This document shows positions 27,226 through 37,413 of a DNA stretch of 64,000 nt, in pieces; positions within the stretch are counted from its first letter, which is position 1; each line of letters starts with the position of its first letter. The translations under genes were made by a program, and so were the position numbers. The notes beneath the pieces are model-generated. The model saw only the letters and a program-made list of their open reading frames with translations, was not told where the DNA came from and made no database searches. Source of the stretch: a bacterium (GTDB taxonomy: Bacteria > Pseudomonadota > Alphaproteobacteria > Caulobacterales > Hyphomonadaceae); NCBI GenBank assembly GCA_016125045.1, contig WGML01000003.1, positions 185,041 to 249,040 of the forward strand, read 5' to 3'.

Positions 27226-28161
27226 TCAGGCGGCCCGCACGGCGGTCTGGATCGCCAACAGAAGCGCGATCATGGCGTCGATCGGCGGGCCTCCGGCGGT
27301 GGTGACGGGGATGGGCCCGATCATGAGATTCCACCACCCTGTTCGGGTGATCTCGGCGTCGCGCAGGGTGTCGAGATCGATGTTCACGATCTTCGGCGTC
27401 GCCTGGCTGTGATGCACGCGCAGGGCCCGGTCGGTGATGATCATCGAATCGCGGCCGTTCTTCAGGACCGTGAAATCGACGAAGACGAGGCACGCCTCCT
27501 CCGCGGCGGCCTGCGCCGCCTTGCGGGCGTTGACCTCCCGGTTGGGCGGGATGCGAGGCTTGACGCAGATGGTTTCGCCGTCCGCGAAGGGGGTGGCGGC
27601 TTCGATGATGGCGGCGGTTCGCGCGGCCGATGGGCCGGCGGCGGCCCGCGCGGCCTCCGCGGGTCGCGGCGGTTGGCCAGCGAGTGGCTGCGGCTCCTCG
27701 CCGATGACGCGGGCGAGGCTGTCGGAGAGAATCTGCATCTCGGCGCTGAAGCGGGCGTGCGAGATCTCGAAGGCGTTGCGGCGGACGAGCGCCTTCAGCC
27801 GGTCGGGAAGGTCGTCGGCAGCGGGCATGTCCGCCCCGTCCACCAGAACCGGGATCACGCGCACATTGCGATCAAGCGCGGCGGCGACCTCGATCTGAAC
27901 GAAGTCGCTCTCCTGGACGAGCCTGCGGCGGCCCTTGGCGTCCTCGACGGTCGCCCAATCCCGTCCGATCACCGCGATCAGCGCGTCGCAGGCGCCGACG
28001 CGATTGTTGAGCTCCTCATAGAAGTCGACGCCGGGTTCGATGCCGTCCACGTCCATGAACACGACGTCACGTCCGAAGCGTGCGACGAGGTGGTCGAAGA
28101 TGCGTCCGGCCGCGCTCGCCGAGTCTTCGCGCCGGTAGGAAATGAAAATGCCGCCGGCCAT
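27226..28161 (-). CDS. TIR-domain protein with a C-terminal PH-like domain
   Basis: The N-terminal 145 residues are a bacterial TIR domain: IFISYRREDSASAAGRIFDH (BB-loop side), VVFMDVDGIEPGVDFYEEL, and VLVDGADMPAADDLPDRLK. The position expected for the NADase glutamate is Glu91 in DFVQIEVAAAL. A linker rich in Ala/Pro (about 155-210) leads to residues 215-310, where CLVFVDFTVLKNGRDSMIIT and the pattern that follows suggest a bacterial PH-like fold. Bacterial TIR domains often cleave NAD or make cyclic ADP-ribose signals in anti-phage defence. No known defence partner gene is adjacent; a GNAT gene follows after one base. Confidence 0.85.
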   Translation of the reverse strand: MAGGIFISYRREDSASAAGRIFDHLVARFGRDVVFMDVDGIEPGVDFYEELNNRVGACDALIAVIGRDWATVEDAKGRRRLVQESDFVQIEVAAALDRNVRVIPVLVDGADMPAADDLPDRLKALVRRNAFEISHARFSAEMQILSDSLARVIGEEPQPLAGQPPRPAEAARAAAGPSAARTAAIIEAATPFADGETICVKPRIPPNREVNARKAAQAAAEEACLVFVDFTVLKNGRDSMIITDRALRVHHSQATPKIVNIDLDTLRDAEITRTGWWNLMIGPIPVTTAGGPPIDAMIALLLAIQTAVRAA

Positions 28162-28283
28162 GGCAACAACCCGTGTTCGAGTTCGCTTGGAGGCAGCAGT
28201 GTACGCCTTGGCCGTTCGGGCTCAAGGGGGCGGCGCCGATAGAGCGATGGAGGTCGGCCGCGTTCGGCCCGAGCTAACCTGAA

Positions 28284-29039
28284 CTAAGGCGTCAGCGCGC
28301 GCCCGCCGCTCACCGTCACGAAGGAGCCGGTCGAGTAGGACGCCTCGTCTGAAAGCAGCCAGAGGACCGCCCGCGCAACTTCGTCCGCCGTTCCCGCCCG
28401 GCCGAGCGGGGTCGAGCCCGCGATGTCCCGGGCGCGGTCGGGCATGCCGCCGGAGGCATGGATCTCGGTGTCGATCACGCCCGGCCGCACGGCGTTGACA
28501 CGGATTCCCTCGGCGGCGACTTCCAGCGCGAGGCCGATGGTGAAGGTGTCGATCGCGCCCTTGGACGCGGCGTAGTCGACGAAGAGGCCCGGTGAGCCGA
28601 GTTTGGAGGCCGCGGACGCGACATTGACGATCGCGCCGCCCGCACCGCCTTGCCGGGTCGACATGCGGCGGATGGCGGCGCCAGCGCAGAGAAACGAGCC
28701 CGTGATGTTGATCGCGAACATGCGCGCGAGCCGCTCGGCGGTCATGTCTTCGACGCGCGCCGGCTGGTCAACGACGCCCGCGTTGTTGACGAGGCCTGCG
28801 AGAGGCCCGAGGGAGTCGGCGGCCCGGAAGATCGCTTCGACGCCCGCGGGATCGGAGACATCACCCTTCACCGAAAGGGCCGCCCCGCCTGAATCGATGA
28901 TGTCGGCCGTGACGGCGTTCGCGGCGGCCTGGTCGCCGAGATAGTTGACGACGACGCTCCAGCCCTTGCGCGCCGCGAGTTTCGCCGTCGCGGCGCCGAT
29001 GCCCCGTGATGCGCCAGTGACGACGAGAACGCCGGTCAT
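28284..29039 (-). CDS. Short-chain dehydrogenase/reductase (SDR)
   Basis: A classical 251-residue SDR with the NAD(P) motif TGASRGIG (residues 8-15), NNAG in GLVNNAGVVDQ, catalytic serine in VNVASAASKLG, and YAASK. The sequence NYLGDQAAANAVTADI suggests an NADP-type charged residue after strand two is absent or moderate, so cofactor choice is open. The C-terminal NAVRPGVIDTEIHASGG is typical of the FabG-like group. It lies 77 bp downstream of mdh on the same strand. Substrate unknown. Confidence 0.9.
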   Translation of the reverse strand: MTGVLVVTGASRGIGAATAKLAARKGWSVVVNYLGDQAAANAVTADIIDSGGAALSVKGDVSDPAGVEAIFRAADSLGPLAGLVNNAGVVDQPARVEDMTAERLARMFAINITGSFLCAGAAIRRMSTRQGGAGGAIVNVASAASKLGSPGLFVDYAASKGAIDTFTIGLALEVAAEGIRVNAVRPGVIDTEIHASGGMPDRARDIAGSTPLGRAGTADEVARAVLWLLSDEASYSTGSFVTVSGGRALTP

Positions 29040-29116
29040 GAACCTCTCCGGGAGGCGGATCCTCCAGGCGGCAGTCTAACGGCTGATCGGCGGCGCGCCA
29101 GTCGCGTCGAGCGCGA

Positions 29117-30271
<1,155 letters not shown>

Positions 30272-31336
30272 TTACGTCCGCGGCTTCTGAACAGCGAGCT
30301 TCGTCGTCGACACGGGCGAGTCCGGTGAGGCTTCCAGAAAGCCGAGCAGGTTTCCGTCCGGGTCGCGTCCGAAACGGATCACATCGCCATCCATGCGCGT
30401 CCGGCCGCCGACCGGGGAGCCGCCCGCCGCACGAAGGCGCTCCAGCGCCGCATCGGCGTTGTCCACGTCGAACACCATCATGTTGTAGCCGGGGGCGTCG
30501 ACGGGACGCGGCTCGGCCCGCGGGACCGGGAGCGGGTTCAGATACTCCCAGATCTCAAGTTCGAAATCGGATACGGGAAACCAGGCGACGTCGAGTTTGA
30601 CGGCGTCGAGGTCGGCCGTGGCGTCGAGGGTCGGGCTTTGGAGGTTGGACCGGCGCTCTCGCGGCGGATAGCCCAGAACGGCGGTGTAGAACGCCACCGT
30701 GCGGTCGATGTCGGCCACAGCGATCGCCACGTGTCTCATCCGGTAGTCGTAGGGGAGGTTCGGCAGCATGATCTGCTCGATCTCCAGCATCGTCTCGTCG
30801 GCGTCGCGAAGATAGGCGTACTTGACCGGAACGTCCGGCCTCAGCTGGACGAGATCGCCGGTCCGCGAGATCGGCTTCGCCCCGGCGGCCACGAACTTTG
30901 GGAAGATCGGCTTGTCGTCAGGCGACTGGTGGCAGACGTGCGTGATCCCTATCCCCTGCACCGGCACCGGTCCCGCCGCTGTTGCGGCGGGAGACGGATT
31001 CTGGAACTGCATCAGACGAAGATGCGTATTCGTTCCCCGAAGGGTGCGGACCGCGGTCACGACGTTCCGGCTCCCCGAAGGCGCGTCGAGCACGCCCCGA
31101 AAGATCGACGGTCCGACATCCTCAAGCCTGGTGTTCGACAGATAGAACGCACTCGCCTTGTCGAGGTCGGACACGACGATGCCGACGAACGCCATCCCGC
31201 GCACCTCACCGGACAGCGCGGCGGGGGCGGGCTCGCCTGCGGGTTCAGACGCGGGGACGGGAGATGCGCAGGCTGCGAGCACGGTCGTCGCGAGCGCCGC
31301 GACGCCTGAAATCATCCATGCTCGCAAGTCCATCAT
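30272..31336 (-). CDS. VOC-domain lipoprotein
   Basis: The start at 31336 (two adjacent ATGs) gives 354 residues with a leader ending VLAACA (Cys23). Two VOC halves follow: one starting RGMAFVGIVVSDLDKASAFY and the other YRMRHVAIAVADIDRTVAFY. The second keeps the histidine typical of metal binding; the first has Phe/Val there. Secreted, lipidated VOC proteins are uncommon and no substrate can be inferred. The gene lies 186 bp upstream of mdh on the same strand. Confidence 0.78.
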   Translation of the reverse strand: MMDLRAWMISGVAALATTVLAACASPVPASEPAGEPAPAALSGEVRGMAFVGIVVSDLDKASAFYLSNTRLEDVGPSIFRGVLDAPSGSRNVVTAVRTLRGTNTHLRLMQFQNPSPAATAAGPVPVQGIGITHVCHQSPDDKPIFPKFVAAGAKPISRTGDLVQLRPDVPVKYAYLRDADETMLEIEQIMLPNLPYDYRMRHVAIAVADIDRTVAFYTAVLGYPPRERRSNLQSPTLDATADLDAVKLDVAWFPVSDFELEIWEYLNPLPVPRAEPRPVDAPGYNMMVFDVDNADAALERLRAAGGSPVGGRTRMDGDVIRFGRDPDGNLLGFLEASPDSPVSTTKLAVQKPRT

Positions 31337-31486
31337 CGTCGGCTTCCCATCGTGGTTTCGCGGTCTTGGGCCTCGCTCCGCCCGGCGTCCAAAGCCCTGG
31401 CGGTCGCAGTCATTTCGGGGGAGTGTGCGGCGTCCGGCCGCGAAGCGCAACTGTACCCCCGGAGCGCAGGGGCGACGGCGGCTGCT

Positions 31487-32701
31487 TCAACGCTCCCCTG
31501 TCTCGATCCGCTCCCCGGCGAGATAGGCCTGCGACCGCATCTCGTGGAGCCGGCTGGCGGTGCGCTGGAACTCGAACGCGCCGTCGCCCGCCGGGTAGAG
31601 CGCTTCCGGTGGAGCGGCCGCGGACATCACGAGTTTGGTGCGCGTTTCGTAGAGCGCATCGATGAGGGTCACGAAGCGCGCCGCCTCGTTGCGGCGGTCC
31701 GGGGTGAGCAATGGCGTGCGGTCGAGCAAGACCGTGTGGAAGCGCCGCGCGAGGGCGAGGAAGTCCGCGGCGCCAAGCGGTCGGGCGCAGAGATCGGCAA
31801 AGCTCGCCCGCGCGCAGCCGTCGGCGTGGACGGGGATGTCGGTGCGCCGCCCCTGGGCCTCGATGAAGGCGGGCTGGATCGGCGCGCCGCCGGTGATGCG
31901 GGCGAAGGCTTCATCCATCCGGGCGTCCGCTTCCGGCCCGAGCGGCGTGTAGTAGACCGGCGCGGCGGCCAGGCGGTCGAGGCGGTAGTCGCGCGCCGCT
32001 GGCAGTTCGATCACATCCATCTCCCGCTCCAGCCGGTCGACGAAGGGCAGGAAGAGTTCGCGGTTGATGCCGTTGTGATAAAGGTCGCGGGGCCGCCGGT
32101 TGGACGTCGCAACCATCACGACGCCGCGGTCGAACACGTGGCCGAAGAGCCGCGACAGGATCATCGCGTCCGCGATCGAGGTGACGTGGAATTCGTCGAA
32201 ACAGAGCAGCCGCGCACGGTCGCGAATGGCTTTTGCCGCCGGCGCGATCGGGTCGTCGCCGGCGTCCCGCACAAACGCCGGATGCCGCTTGCGGTCGGCC
32301 CCGGACAGGCCCCGCCAGGCGTGGATGAAGGCGTGCGTCTCCAGCATGAAGTCATGGAAATGGACCCGTCGGCGGTCTGTGACCTGCGTTGTCCGGTGGA
32401 ACAGATCCATCAGCATCGACTTGCCGCGGCCTACCCCTCCCCAGATGTAGAGGCCCTTTGGCGGCGCTTCGCGTGATCGCCCAAGCCCGAAGACTCCGGG
32501 CCGCTCCAGCCGGTGCATCGCCGCGGCGAGCGCATCAAGGCGGACCGCGACGGCTTCCTGCGCCGGGTCGGGGCTGAGTTCGCCGACCTCGATTCGCTGG
32601 CGGTAGATGGAGAGCATGGAGGCGGTCAAATCCGGTTGGTTCCCTGGCGTCGGCGTGAATCGCCGCTCGCAATCCTGTCGCTTGCGGCGTGACGGGGCCA
32701 T
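31487..32701 (-). CDS. zapE: Cell division ATPase ZapE (AFG1-like)
   Basis: A 404-residue AFG1-type P-loop ATPase. Walker A is GGVGRGKS (residues 88-95), Walker B lies in LLCFDEFHVTSIADAMIL, and sensor segment MVATSNRRPRDLYHNGINRE follows; these are diagnostic of ZapE/AFG1. ZapE binds the FtsZ ring in E. coli. I keep the start at 32701 because AGGAGCG lies about ten bases upstream; an ATG at 32617 (MLSIYRQRIEVGEL) matches the usual family N terminus and may be used instead. In many alphaproteobacteria zapE lies just upstream of mdh; here the VOC lipoprotein separates them. Confidence 0.93.
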   Translation of the reverse strand: MAPSRRKRQDCERRFTPTPGNQPDLTASMLSIYRQRIEVGELSPDPAQEAVAVRLDALAAAMHRLERPGVFGLGRSREAPPKGLYIWGGVGRGKSMLMDLFHRTTQVTDRRRVHFHDFMLETHAFIHAWRGLSGADRKRHPAFVRDAGDDPIAPAAKAIRDRARLLCFDEFHVTSIADAMILSRLFGHVFDRGVVMVATSNRRPRDLYHNGINRELFLPFVDRLEREMDVIELPAARDYRLDRLAAAPVYYTPLGPEADARMDEAFARITGGAPIQPAFIEAQGRRTDIPVHADGCARASFADLCARPLGAADFLALARRFHTVLLDRTPLLTPDRRNEAARFVTLIDALYETRTKLVMSAAAPPEALYPAGDGAFEFQRTASRLHEMRSQAYLAGERIETGER

Positions 32702-32890
32702 TTCGTCCCGCTCCTGGTTGCCGAGTTGACACGGCGCGGTTACGAATTCGTCAGGCCGGAGAGTTCCGGCCGGCGACGCGCATCGTTAGGGGAGGGCGCC
32801 CGCCTGCGACAGCGCGGATCGCATGACTTCGCGGCCGAGCGCAATCCTCCTTGGACGGGCGCCCCGCAAGGGCGGACAGGCTGTGCACCG

Positions 32891-33790
32891 ATGACAGAAG
32901 CGCCCCAGATCGGCGTCGATCCGCGACTCTCCGCCTTCATCTCCGCGGAGTCGCGCAAGGAGCATATCGTCGACATCCTCATCGAGGAGCGTTGTCCAAG
33001 CTTCGTCAGCCATTGGAGCTGGCCCGTTGTGAAGCCGGTGCTGCACACGGCGCTCGGCTACCGCAAGGCCCTGCGCTGGGCCAATGACATCGCGTCGCTG
33101 GAGAGCGGGGAGCATTGCTTCAACTATCTCCGCAGGGCGCTGGCGCTCGATGTGCGGCATCGGGGGCTTGAACGCCTGCCCGCGTCCGGGCGGGCGGTGG
33201 TGATCTGCAATCACCCGACGGGACTGGCGGACGGTCCGGCGGTGTTCGAGGCGCTGTCGCAGGTGCGCCGGGACATCGAGATTTTCGCGAACGCGGACGC
33301 CTGCCGGGTCAATCCGCGCTTCGCCGACATCATCATTCCGGTGGAATGGGTCGCCGACAAGCGCAGTCCCGCCAAGACACGGGAGACGCTGCGCAGGGCC
33401 GGGGAAGCGTTTCAGTCGGAGCGGTGCCTGGTCATTTTTCCATCGGGACGGCTCGCCCACATGGTTGACGGCCGGCTGCGCGACAAGGACTGGTTCCCGA
33501 CCGCGGTGTCGCTCGCGCGAAAGAACCGGGCGCCGGTGATCCCGCTGCACATCGAGGCGCGCAATTCGTCGATGTATTACACGCTGTCGCGGGTCTCGAC
33601 CGAGCTTCGCGACATCACGTTGTTCCACGAGCTGATGAACAAGCAGGGCGACCGGTTCTCGCTGACCTTCGGCAAGCCGATCGCGCCGGAGCATCTGGCG
33701 GGCGAACCGCAGGAGCTGACCGATCAGCTGCGCAGCTATATCGAGGACGGGCTGACGCAGGACCCCGACCGGCCGTTCAAGCCCGGCTGA
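32891..33790 (+). CDS. PlsC-like lysophospholipid acyltransferase
   Basis: The ATG at 32891 gives 299 residues. The acyltransferase motifs are NHPTGLADG (a variant of NHx4D), the substrate region VADKRSPAKT, and FPSGRLAHM, the form of the EGTR/FPxG motif common in this branch. The N terminus KEHIVDILIEERCPSFVSHW is that of glycerol acyltransferase family proteins in alphaproteobacteria. It probably acylates a lyso-lipid at the inner membrane, cytoplasmic side. It is divergent from zapE and convergent with creD. Confidence 0.87.
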   Translation: MTEAPQIGVDPRLSAFISAESRKEHIVDILIEERCPSFVSHWSWPVVKPVLHTALGYRKALRWANDIASLESGEHCFNYLRRALALDVRHRGLERLPASGRAVVICNHPTGLADGPAVFEALSQVRRDIEIFANADACRVNPRFADIIIPVEWVADKRSPAKTRETLRRAGEAFQSERCLVIFPSGRLAHMVDGRLRDKDWFPTAVSLARKNRAPVIPLHIEARNSSMYYTLSRVSTELRDITLFHELMNKQGDRFSLTFGKPIAPEHLAGEPQELTDQLRSYIEDGLTQDPDRPFKPG

Positions 33791-33921
33791 CCAGCGGCGG
33801 GGAGGCGTATTCATCACCTGGTGTCTGACAACCGTCCGCCCCCGGCGCGGTGCATTGCTGCATCTCGACGGGGGCGGTAGTGGTTCACGCTCGTGGTCGG
33901 CGCCTGAGGTTCAGGCGAGAC

Positions 33922-35313
33922 TCACGCTGCGCTCTCGTTGCGACGCTCCCCATACCAGTCGACATTGCGGGTGAGCCACATCGTCGCCGCAATGGCCAGG
34001 AGGCAGGCGATCGAGCCGACGAGAAGCGCGTAGTCTTCGAGCGTCATCAGCACATAGATCAGCCCGTAGAGCGCGGCGAAGACGGCGAACGCCTGCAGCA
34101 TGGCGCCCTGCGAACGGAAGACCGATCCGGCGTAGAGCGACAGCATGGCGACGGTCGCGCCCGCCGCCACGATAAAGCCCCACATGAAGCCGATCAGTTC
34201 CGAGGTCGACAGCAGCAGCAGGTAGAACACCGCCTGCGCGAGGCCGACGAGCAGATACTGGGCCGGGTGCGCCTTCGCCCCGGTCGCGACCTCGAACAGG
34301 AAGTAGGTGAGGAAGACGAGCCCGAAGAACATCGGCGCATATTTGAGCGCGCGTTCAACGCTGCGATAGGGATTGCCCGCGTCGAGGAGCGTCGCGCCGA
34401 CCGATTTTCCGATGAGATTGTCGACGCTCAGGTCCCGCCCCGCGCCCGGTTCTCCGCGCGCGAGGAAGGGGATCGCCCAATCCGCCTCGAAGCCCGTCTC
34501 GGTTACGTTGCGGGATTCGGGCGTGGCCGCGCCGTCGAAGCTCGGGTCCGCCCAATCGCCGGACATGCGGATCGCGGTGTCCTTCGCGAAGGCCGCGAAG
34601 GCGAGCCGCTGAGCCCCGGTGACGACGATCCGGCCCTGCGCCGCAAGCGCCCCGCCGGCTGCGGATTCGAGCCAGGGTGCGGGCGCCGCGACCAGCTGCT
34701 GATAGGTGAGGGGCATGCCGCCAGGCGCGCCCGCTCCGCCGTCCGTGGGGGCGAATTCGAGCGTGCGGCCGCCGAGCGTCATGTCGACCGATTTCGCGCC
34801 GCGCAGGTCGGACAGGCTCAACACTACCCGCGCCTGCGGCCAGAGCAGGCGTGCGCCGGACGGGGCCTCGGGCGCGAGTCGCGAAAGGTCGAAATCGGCG
34901 GTGACCTGGGTTTCCGACGAATAGACCGGAACGTCGTGCAGGCCGATCCTGAGGCGTTCGCCCGTGAGCCGTGCGTCGAGCGAGCCGGTTTCGGCGAAGA
35001 GAACGACCCGGCCGGTGATGGTGATCGCCTTCTTTTCGGCGTCGAGCGTGTCGAGTTCGTAGGGAACGGTGATGACCGGGCCGAGCACGACCTGTTCGCC
35101 CCCCTGTCGGGCGGCGACTTCGGCGACGGCGGAGGAAGCCTCGCCCGAACGCATGTAGATGAGCGCGAAGATGAAGCCGACGGGGATGGTCATGAGCGCG
35201 GCGAGCCCGCACACGAGCAGGAGCTTCAGCCCGAGGGAGCCCTGCGGCGTGAAGCGGGAGAGGTCGAGCCCCCCACCCGGTCGTGGCGTAGGCGTAGTGG
35301 GTGCATCCGACAT
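33922..35313 (-). CDS. creD: CreD-family inner membrane protein
   Basis: The ATG at 35313 gives 463 residues. One N-terminal membrane helix (LKLLLVCGLAALMTIPVGFIF) leads to a large periplasmic part of about 270 residues with EQVVLGPVITVPYELD, then five or six C-terminal helices (YLLVGLAQAVFYLLLLSTSE). This is the layout of CreD, the inner-membrane product of the cre regulon. No creB or creC gene is nearby, so it stands alone here. An A-rich 5' leader with AAAAAAGGAT precedes the start. Physiological role in this organism is not known. Confidence 0.9.
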   Translation of the reverse strand: MSDAPTTPTPRPGGGLDLSRFTPQGSLGLKLLLVCGLAALMTIPVGFIFALIYMRSGEASSAVAEVAARQGGEQVVLGPVITVPYELDTLDAEKKAITITGRVVLFAETGSLDARLTGERLRIGLHDVPVYSSETQVTADFDLSRLAPEAPSGARLLWPQARVVLSLSDLRGAKSVDMTLGGRTLEFAPTDGGAGAPGGMPLTYQQLVAAPAPWLESAAGGALAAQGRIVVTGAQRLAFAAFAKDTAIRMSGDWADPSFDGAATPESRNVTETGFEADWAIPFLARGEPGAGRDLSVDNLIGKSVGATLLDAGNPYRSVERALKYAPMFFGLVFLTYFLFEVATGAKAHPAQYLLVGLAQAVFYLLLLSTSELIGFMWGFIVAAGATVAMLSLYAGSVFRSQGAMLQAFAVFAALYGLIYVLMTLEDYALLVGSIACLLAIAATMWLTRNVDWYGERRNESAA

Positions 35314-35522
35314 GATGTCGAGATCCTTTTTTGTTGTTGCCGGAGCCCTAGAGTCCGCCGGAGTGCGAAGGCGGATTTGCGGCGCCCGCCGGGTGATGCA
35401 GAGGCGGGCCCTTGCAGCGACAGAATGCGCGCCTCGCTTCACCCTTGACCCTCGGCGTGCTTTATCAGCTGCGAGGCGATCGGGGAAACGGTCGGTGATT
35501 CGTGTCGCGCAGGGGCGAAAGT

Positions 35523-36815
35523 ATGCGGGATTTCCTGAGGGTGTATGGCGTCCTGATCGCGGTTGTCTTGATCGCCCTGCTGGTCGCGATGCGGTTCATG
35601 GCCCCGGCGCCGCCGAAATCCATCGTGTTCGCCGGGGGCGCGGAGGGCGGCGCGTATGCTGCGAACGCCGACGCCTATTCGACGAGACTGAAGGAGCAGG
35701 GAGTCGCCGTCGAAGTGCTGACCTCCGAGGGGTCGGTCGCGAATCTCGATCTGCTGAAGTCCGGGCGCGCGGATGTCGGCATCGTCCAGACCGGGCTTGC
35801 TGATGATCTCGGCGCCGAGGGGCTGCGCTCTCTGGGAGCGATCTATTTCGAACCGATGTGGGTGTTTCTCCGCTCCGATCTTGGCGTCGGTGACCTATCC
35901 GACCTCGCCGGGCTGAAAATCGCGATCGGGCCGGAGGGCGCGGGCGGACGTGTGCTGGCGACCAGTCTCCTTGAGGAGGCGGGGGTTGGCTCGACGACCT
36001 ATGAGCCGGTCCCGCTCGCCGGCGCCCAGGCGGCGGAGGCGCTGGAGCGCGGCGACATCGACGCCGCCGTGATTGTGTCCGGACCGTCGGCTGACTGGGT
36101 GCGTCGCCTCATCGCCGATCCCGCGATCCGCCTCATGCCGATGAGCCGGGGCCGGGCGATCGTCCGGCGGCACCCCCACCTCGACGAGGTGACGCTGTTT
36201 GCGGGAGTCGTCGATCTTGCGGACGATCTGCCGCGCGAGGATGTGGTGTTGATCGCGCCCTCGGCTCAGCTCGTGGTACGCGAAGCCTTGCATCCGGCGC
36301 TGCAGGCGCTGCTGATCGAGACCGCATTCGGGGTGAATGGCGGCGGCACGCTGTTGTCGGATCCTGGTCGGTTCCCGGACCCGAAACTCGTGGACATCCC
36401 CCTGTCCGACGAGGCCGAACGCTATTACCAGAACGGACCGACCTTCCTGAGGCGCATCTTCCCGTTCGCGGTGGCCAACTTCCTGGAGCGCGCCTGGGTG
36501 CTGGCGATCCCGCTCCTGACCCTCTTGTTCCCGCTGGTTCGGGCGGCGCCGCCGCTCTATCGCTGGCGCATCCGCCGCAAGATCTATGTCTGGTATCGCG
36601 ACCTACGGGCGCTGGAGACCGAGGGCCGCGCCGCGACCACGCCGGCCGAGCGAAACGCGGTGCGCGAGAAGCTCGCCGAATTGCAGGGTGAAACGGGGGA
36701 GGTGGAGGTGCCGCTGTCCTATACGGACGACCTCTATCGCCTGCGCGCCCATATCAGCTTCGTGGCGGCGCTGGTCGACAAGCTCGCGGCGGAGAACAAG
36801 CACGCGCGCGTGTGA
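35523..36815 (+). CDS. TAXI-family (TRAP) solute-binding protein with a C-terminal membrane tail
   Basis: From the ATG at 35523 (AGGGG at good spacing) 430 residues are made. An N-terminal helix anchors the protein (VYGVLIAVVLIALLVAMRFM). The binding-protein part begins IVFAGGAEGGAYAANADAYS, the typical TAXI glycine-rich start, and includes VADVGIVQTG-like and IAIGPEGAGGR segments. At about residue 320 a second helix (AWVLAIPLLTLLFPLV) leads to a cytoplasmic tail of about 90 residues that is helical and charged. No TRAP permease gene is near. This tailed type may sense rather than transport its ligand. Confidence 0.82.
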   Translation: MRDFLRVYGVLIAVVLIALLVAMRFMAPAPPKSIVFAGGAEGGAYAANADAYSTRLKEQGVAVEVLTSEGSVANLDLLKSGRADVGIVQTGLADDLGAEGLRSLGAIYFEPMWVFLRSDLGVGDLSDLAGLKIAIGPEGAGGRVLATSLLEEAGVGSTTYEPVPLAGAQAAEALERGDIDAAVIVSGPSADWVRRLIADPAIRLMPMSRGRAIVRRHPHLDEVTLFAGVVDLADDLPREDVVLIAPSAQLVVREALHPALQALLIETAFGVNGGGTLLSDPGRFPDPKLVDIPLSDEAERYYQNGPTFLRRIFPFAVANFLERAWVLAIPLLTLLFPLVRAAPPLYRWRIRRKIYVWYRDLRALETEGRAATTPAERNAVREKLAELQGETGEVEVPLSYTDDLYRLRAHISFVAALVDKLAAENKHARV

Positions 36816-36821
36816 GGGCGA

Positions 36822-36850
36822 GACCGGAAGGGATCCCGTCCCCTCCGGTC
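36822..36850. terminator. Hairpin between convergent genes
   Basis: GACCGGA (36822-36828) pairs with TCCGGTC (36844-36850), with GGG/CCC inside. It lies in the 67-bp gap between the TAXI-type gene (plus) and the zinc-ribbon-like gene (minus). No T-run follows. Confidence 0.4.
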
Positions 36851-36882
36851 CGTGCTCGGCGGCGCCTGCGCGTTGAGGCGCT

Positions 36883-37167
36883 TCAGAAGTCGAAGAGATC
36901 GAACAGCTTCGACCGGCGGCCGCGCGACCCATGCCCGCCGCGGCGGCGATCATCGTCGTCGTCGTCATAGTCCCGGTCTCGATTATAGGCCCGGGCGGAG
37001 CGGGATGCGTCCTCGGCGGCTTCCTCGCGGATCATCACCATGATCTTTTCGAGTTCGCCCTTGTCGAGCCATACCCCGCCAGATGTGGGGCAGACGTCGA
37101 ATTCAACGCCGAAGCGGTGAACCTGTCGCATGGGGGAGCCGTCGATCGGGGACGTCAGCAATGGCAT
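36883..37167 (-). CDS. zf-TFIIB-like small protein with lost zinc cysteines
   Basis: A 94-residue protein whose first 45 residues match the TFIIB-type zinc-ribbon family, usually of the form CPxC...CPxCGGVWLDxGELE. Here the pattern is SPID...CPTSGGVWLDKGELEKI, so only one of the four expected cysteines is left and zinc binding is unlikely. The tail is acidic then basic (a run of aspartates followed by RRR and GHGSRGRRSK) and ends LFDLFDF. Role unknown; it is well translated in appearance, with AAAAAAGGTAG upstream. It precedes no gene on this strand before the convergent neighbour. Confidence 0.8.
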   Translation of the reverse strand: MPLLTSPIDGSPMRQVHRFGVEFDVCPTSGGVWLDKGELEKIMVMIREEAAEDASRSARAYNRDRDYDDDDDDRRRGGHGSRGRRSKLFDLFDF

Positions 37168-37200
37168 GGGACTACCTTTTTTGGTCTTGAGGGTTGAGGG

Positions 37201-37413
37201 TCACGAAGCGCGAGCGGCGGAACAGGCCGCCGGGTCGCGGGATCGCACTTCGACGGGGGTCGAAAGCCGTTGAATCCGGTCTTTCAGCATCAGTCGAAGC
37301 TTCTTGAGCTTGAGGATGTGCGCCCAGTCAGGTTCGCGCCGGTTCAGCTCCTGCTCGATCGCCTCGTGAACGTCGCGGTGGCGCTGCTTCAGGGAGAGAA
37401 TGTGACGGTCCAT
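37201..37413 (-). CDS. YdcH-family (DUF465) small protein
   Basis: Seventy residues forming a helical hairpin: LKQRHRDVHEAIEQELNRRE, then the family mark LKKLRLMLKDRIQRL. DUF465/YdcH proteins are short, widespread in alphaproteobacteria and of unknown function; several copies per genome are common. The gene lies 33 bp upstream of the zf-TFIIB-like gene on the same strand, so the two may be co-transcribed. Confidence 0.88.
   Translation of the reverse strand: MDRHILSLKQRHRDVHEAIEQELNRREPDWAHILKLKKLRLMLKDRIQRLSTPVEVRSRDPAACSAARAS

Noticed and set aside
33829..33882. CCGCCCCC/GGGGGCGG long-range stem between plsC-like gene and creD considered as a terminator
   Set aside because: The loop is about 27 nt and there is no T-tract; it may be chance in GC-rich DNA.
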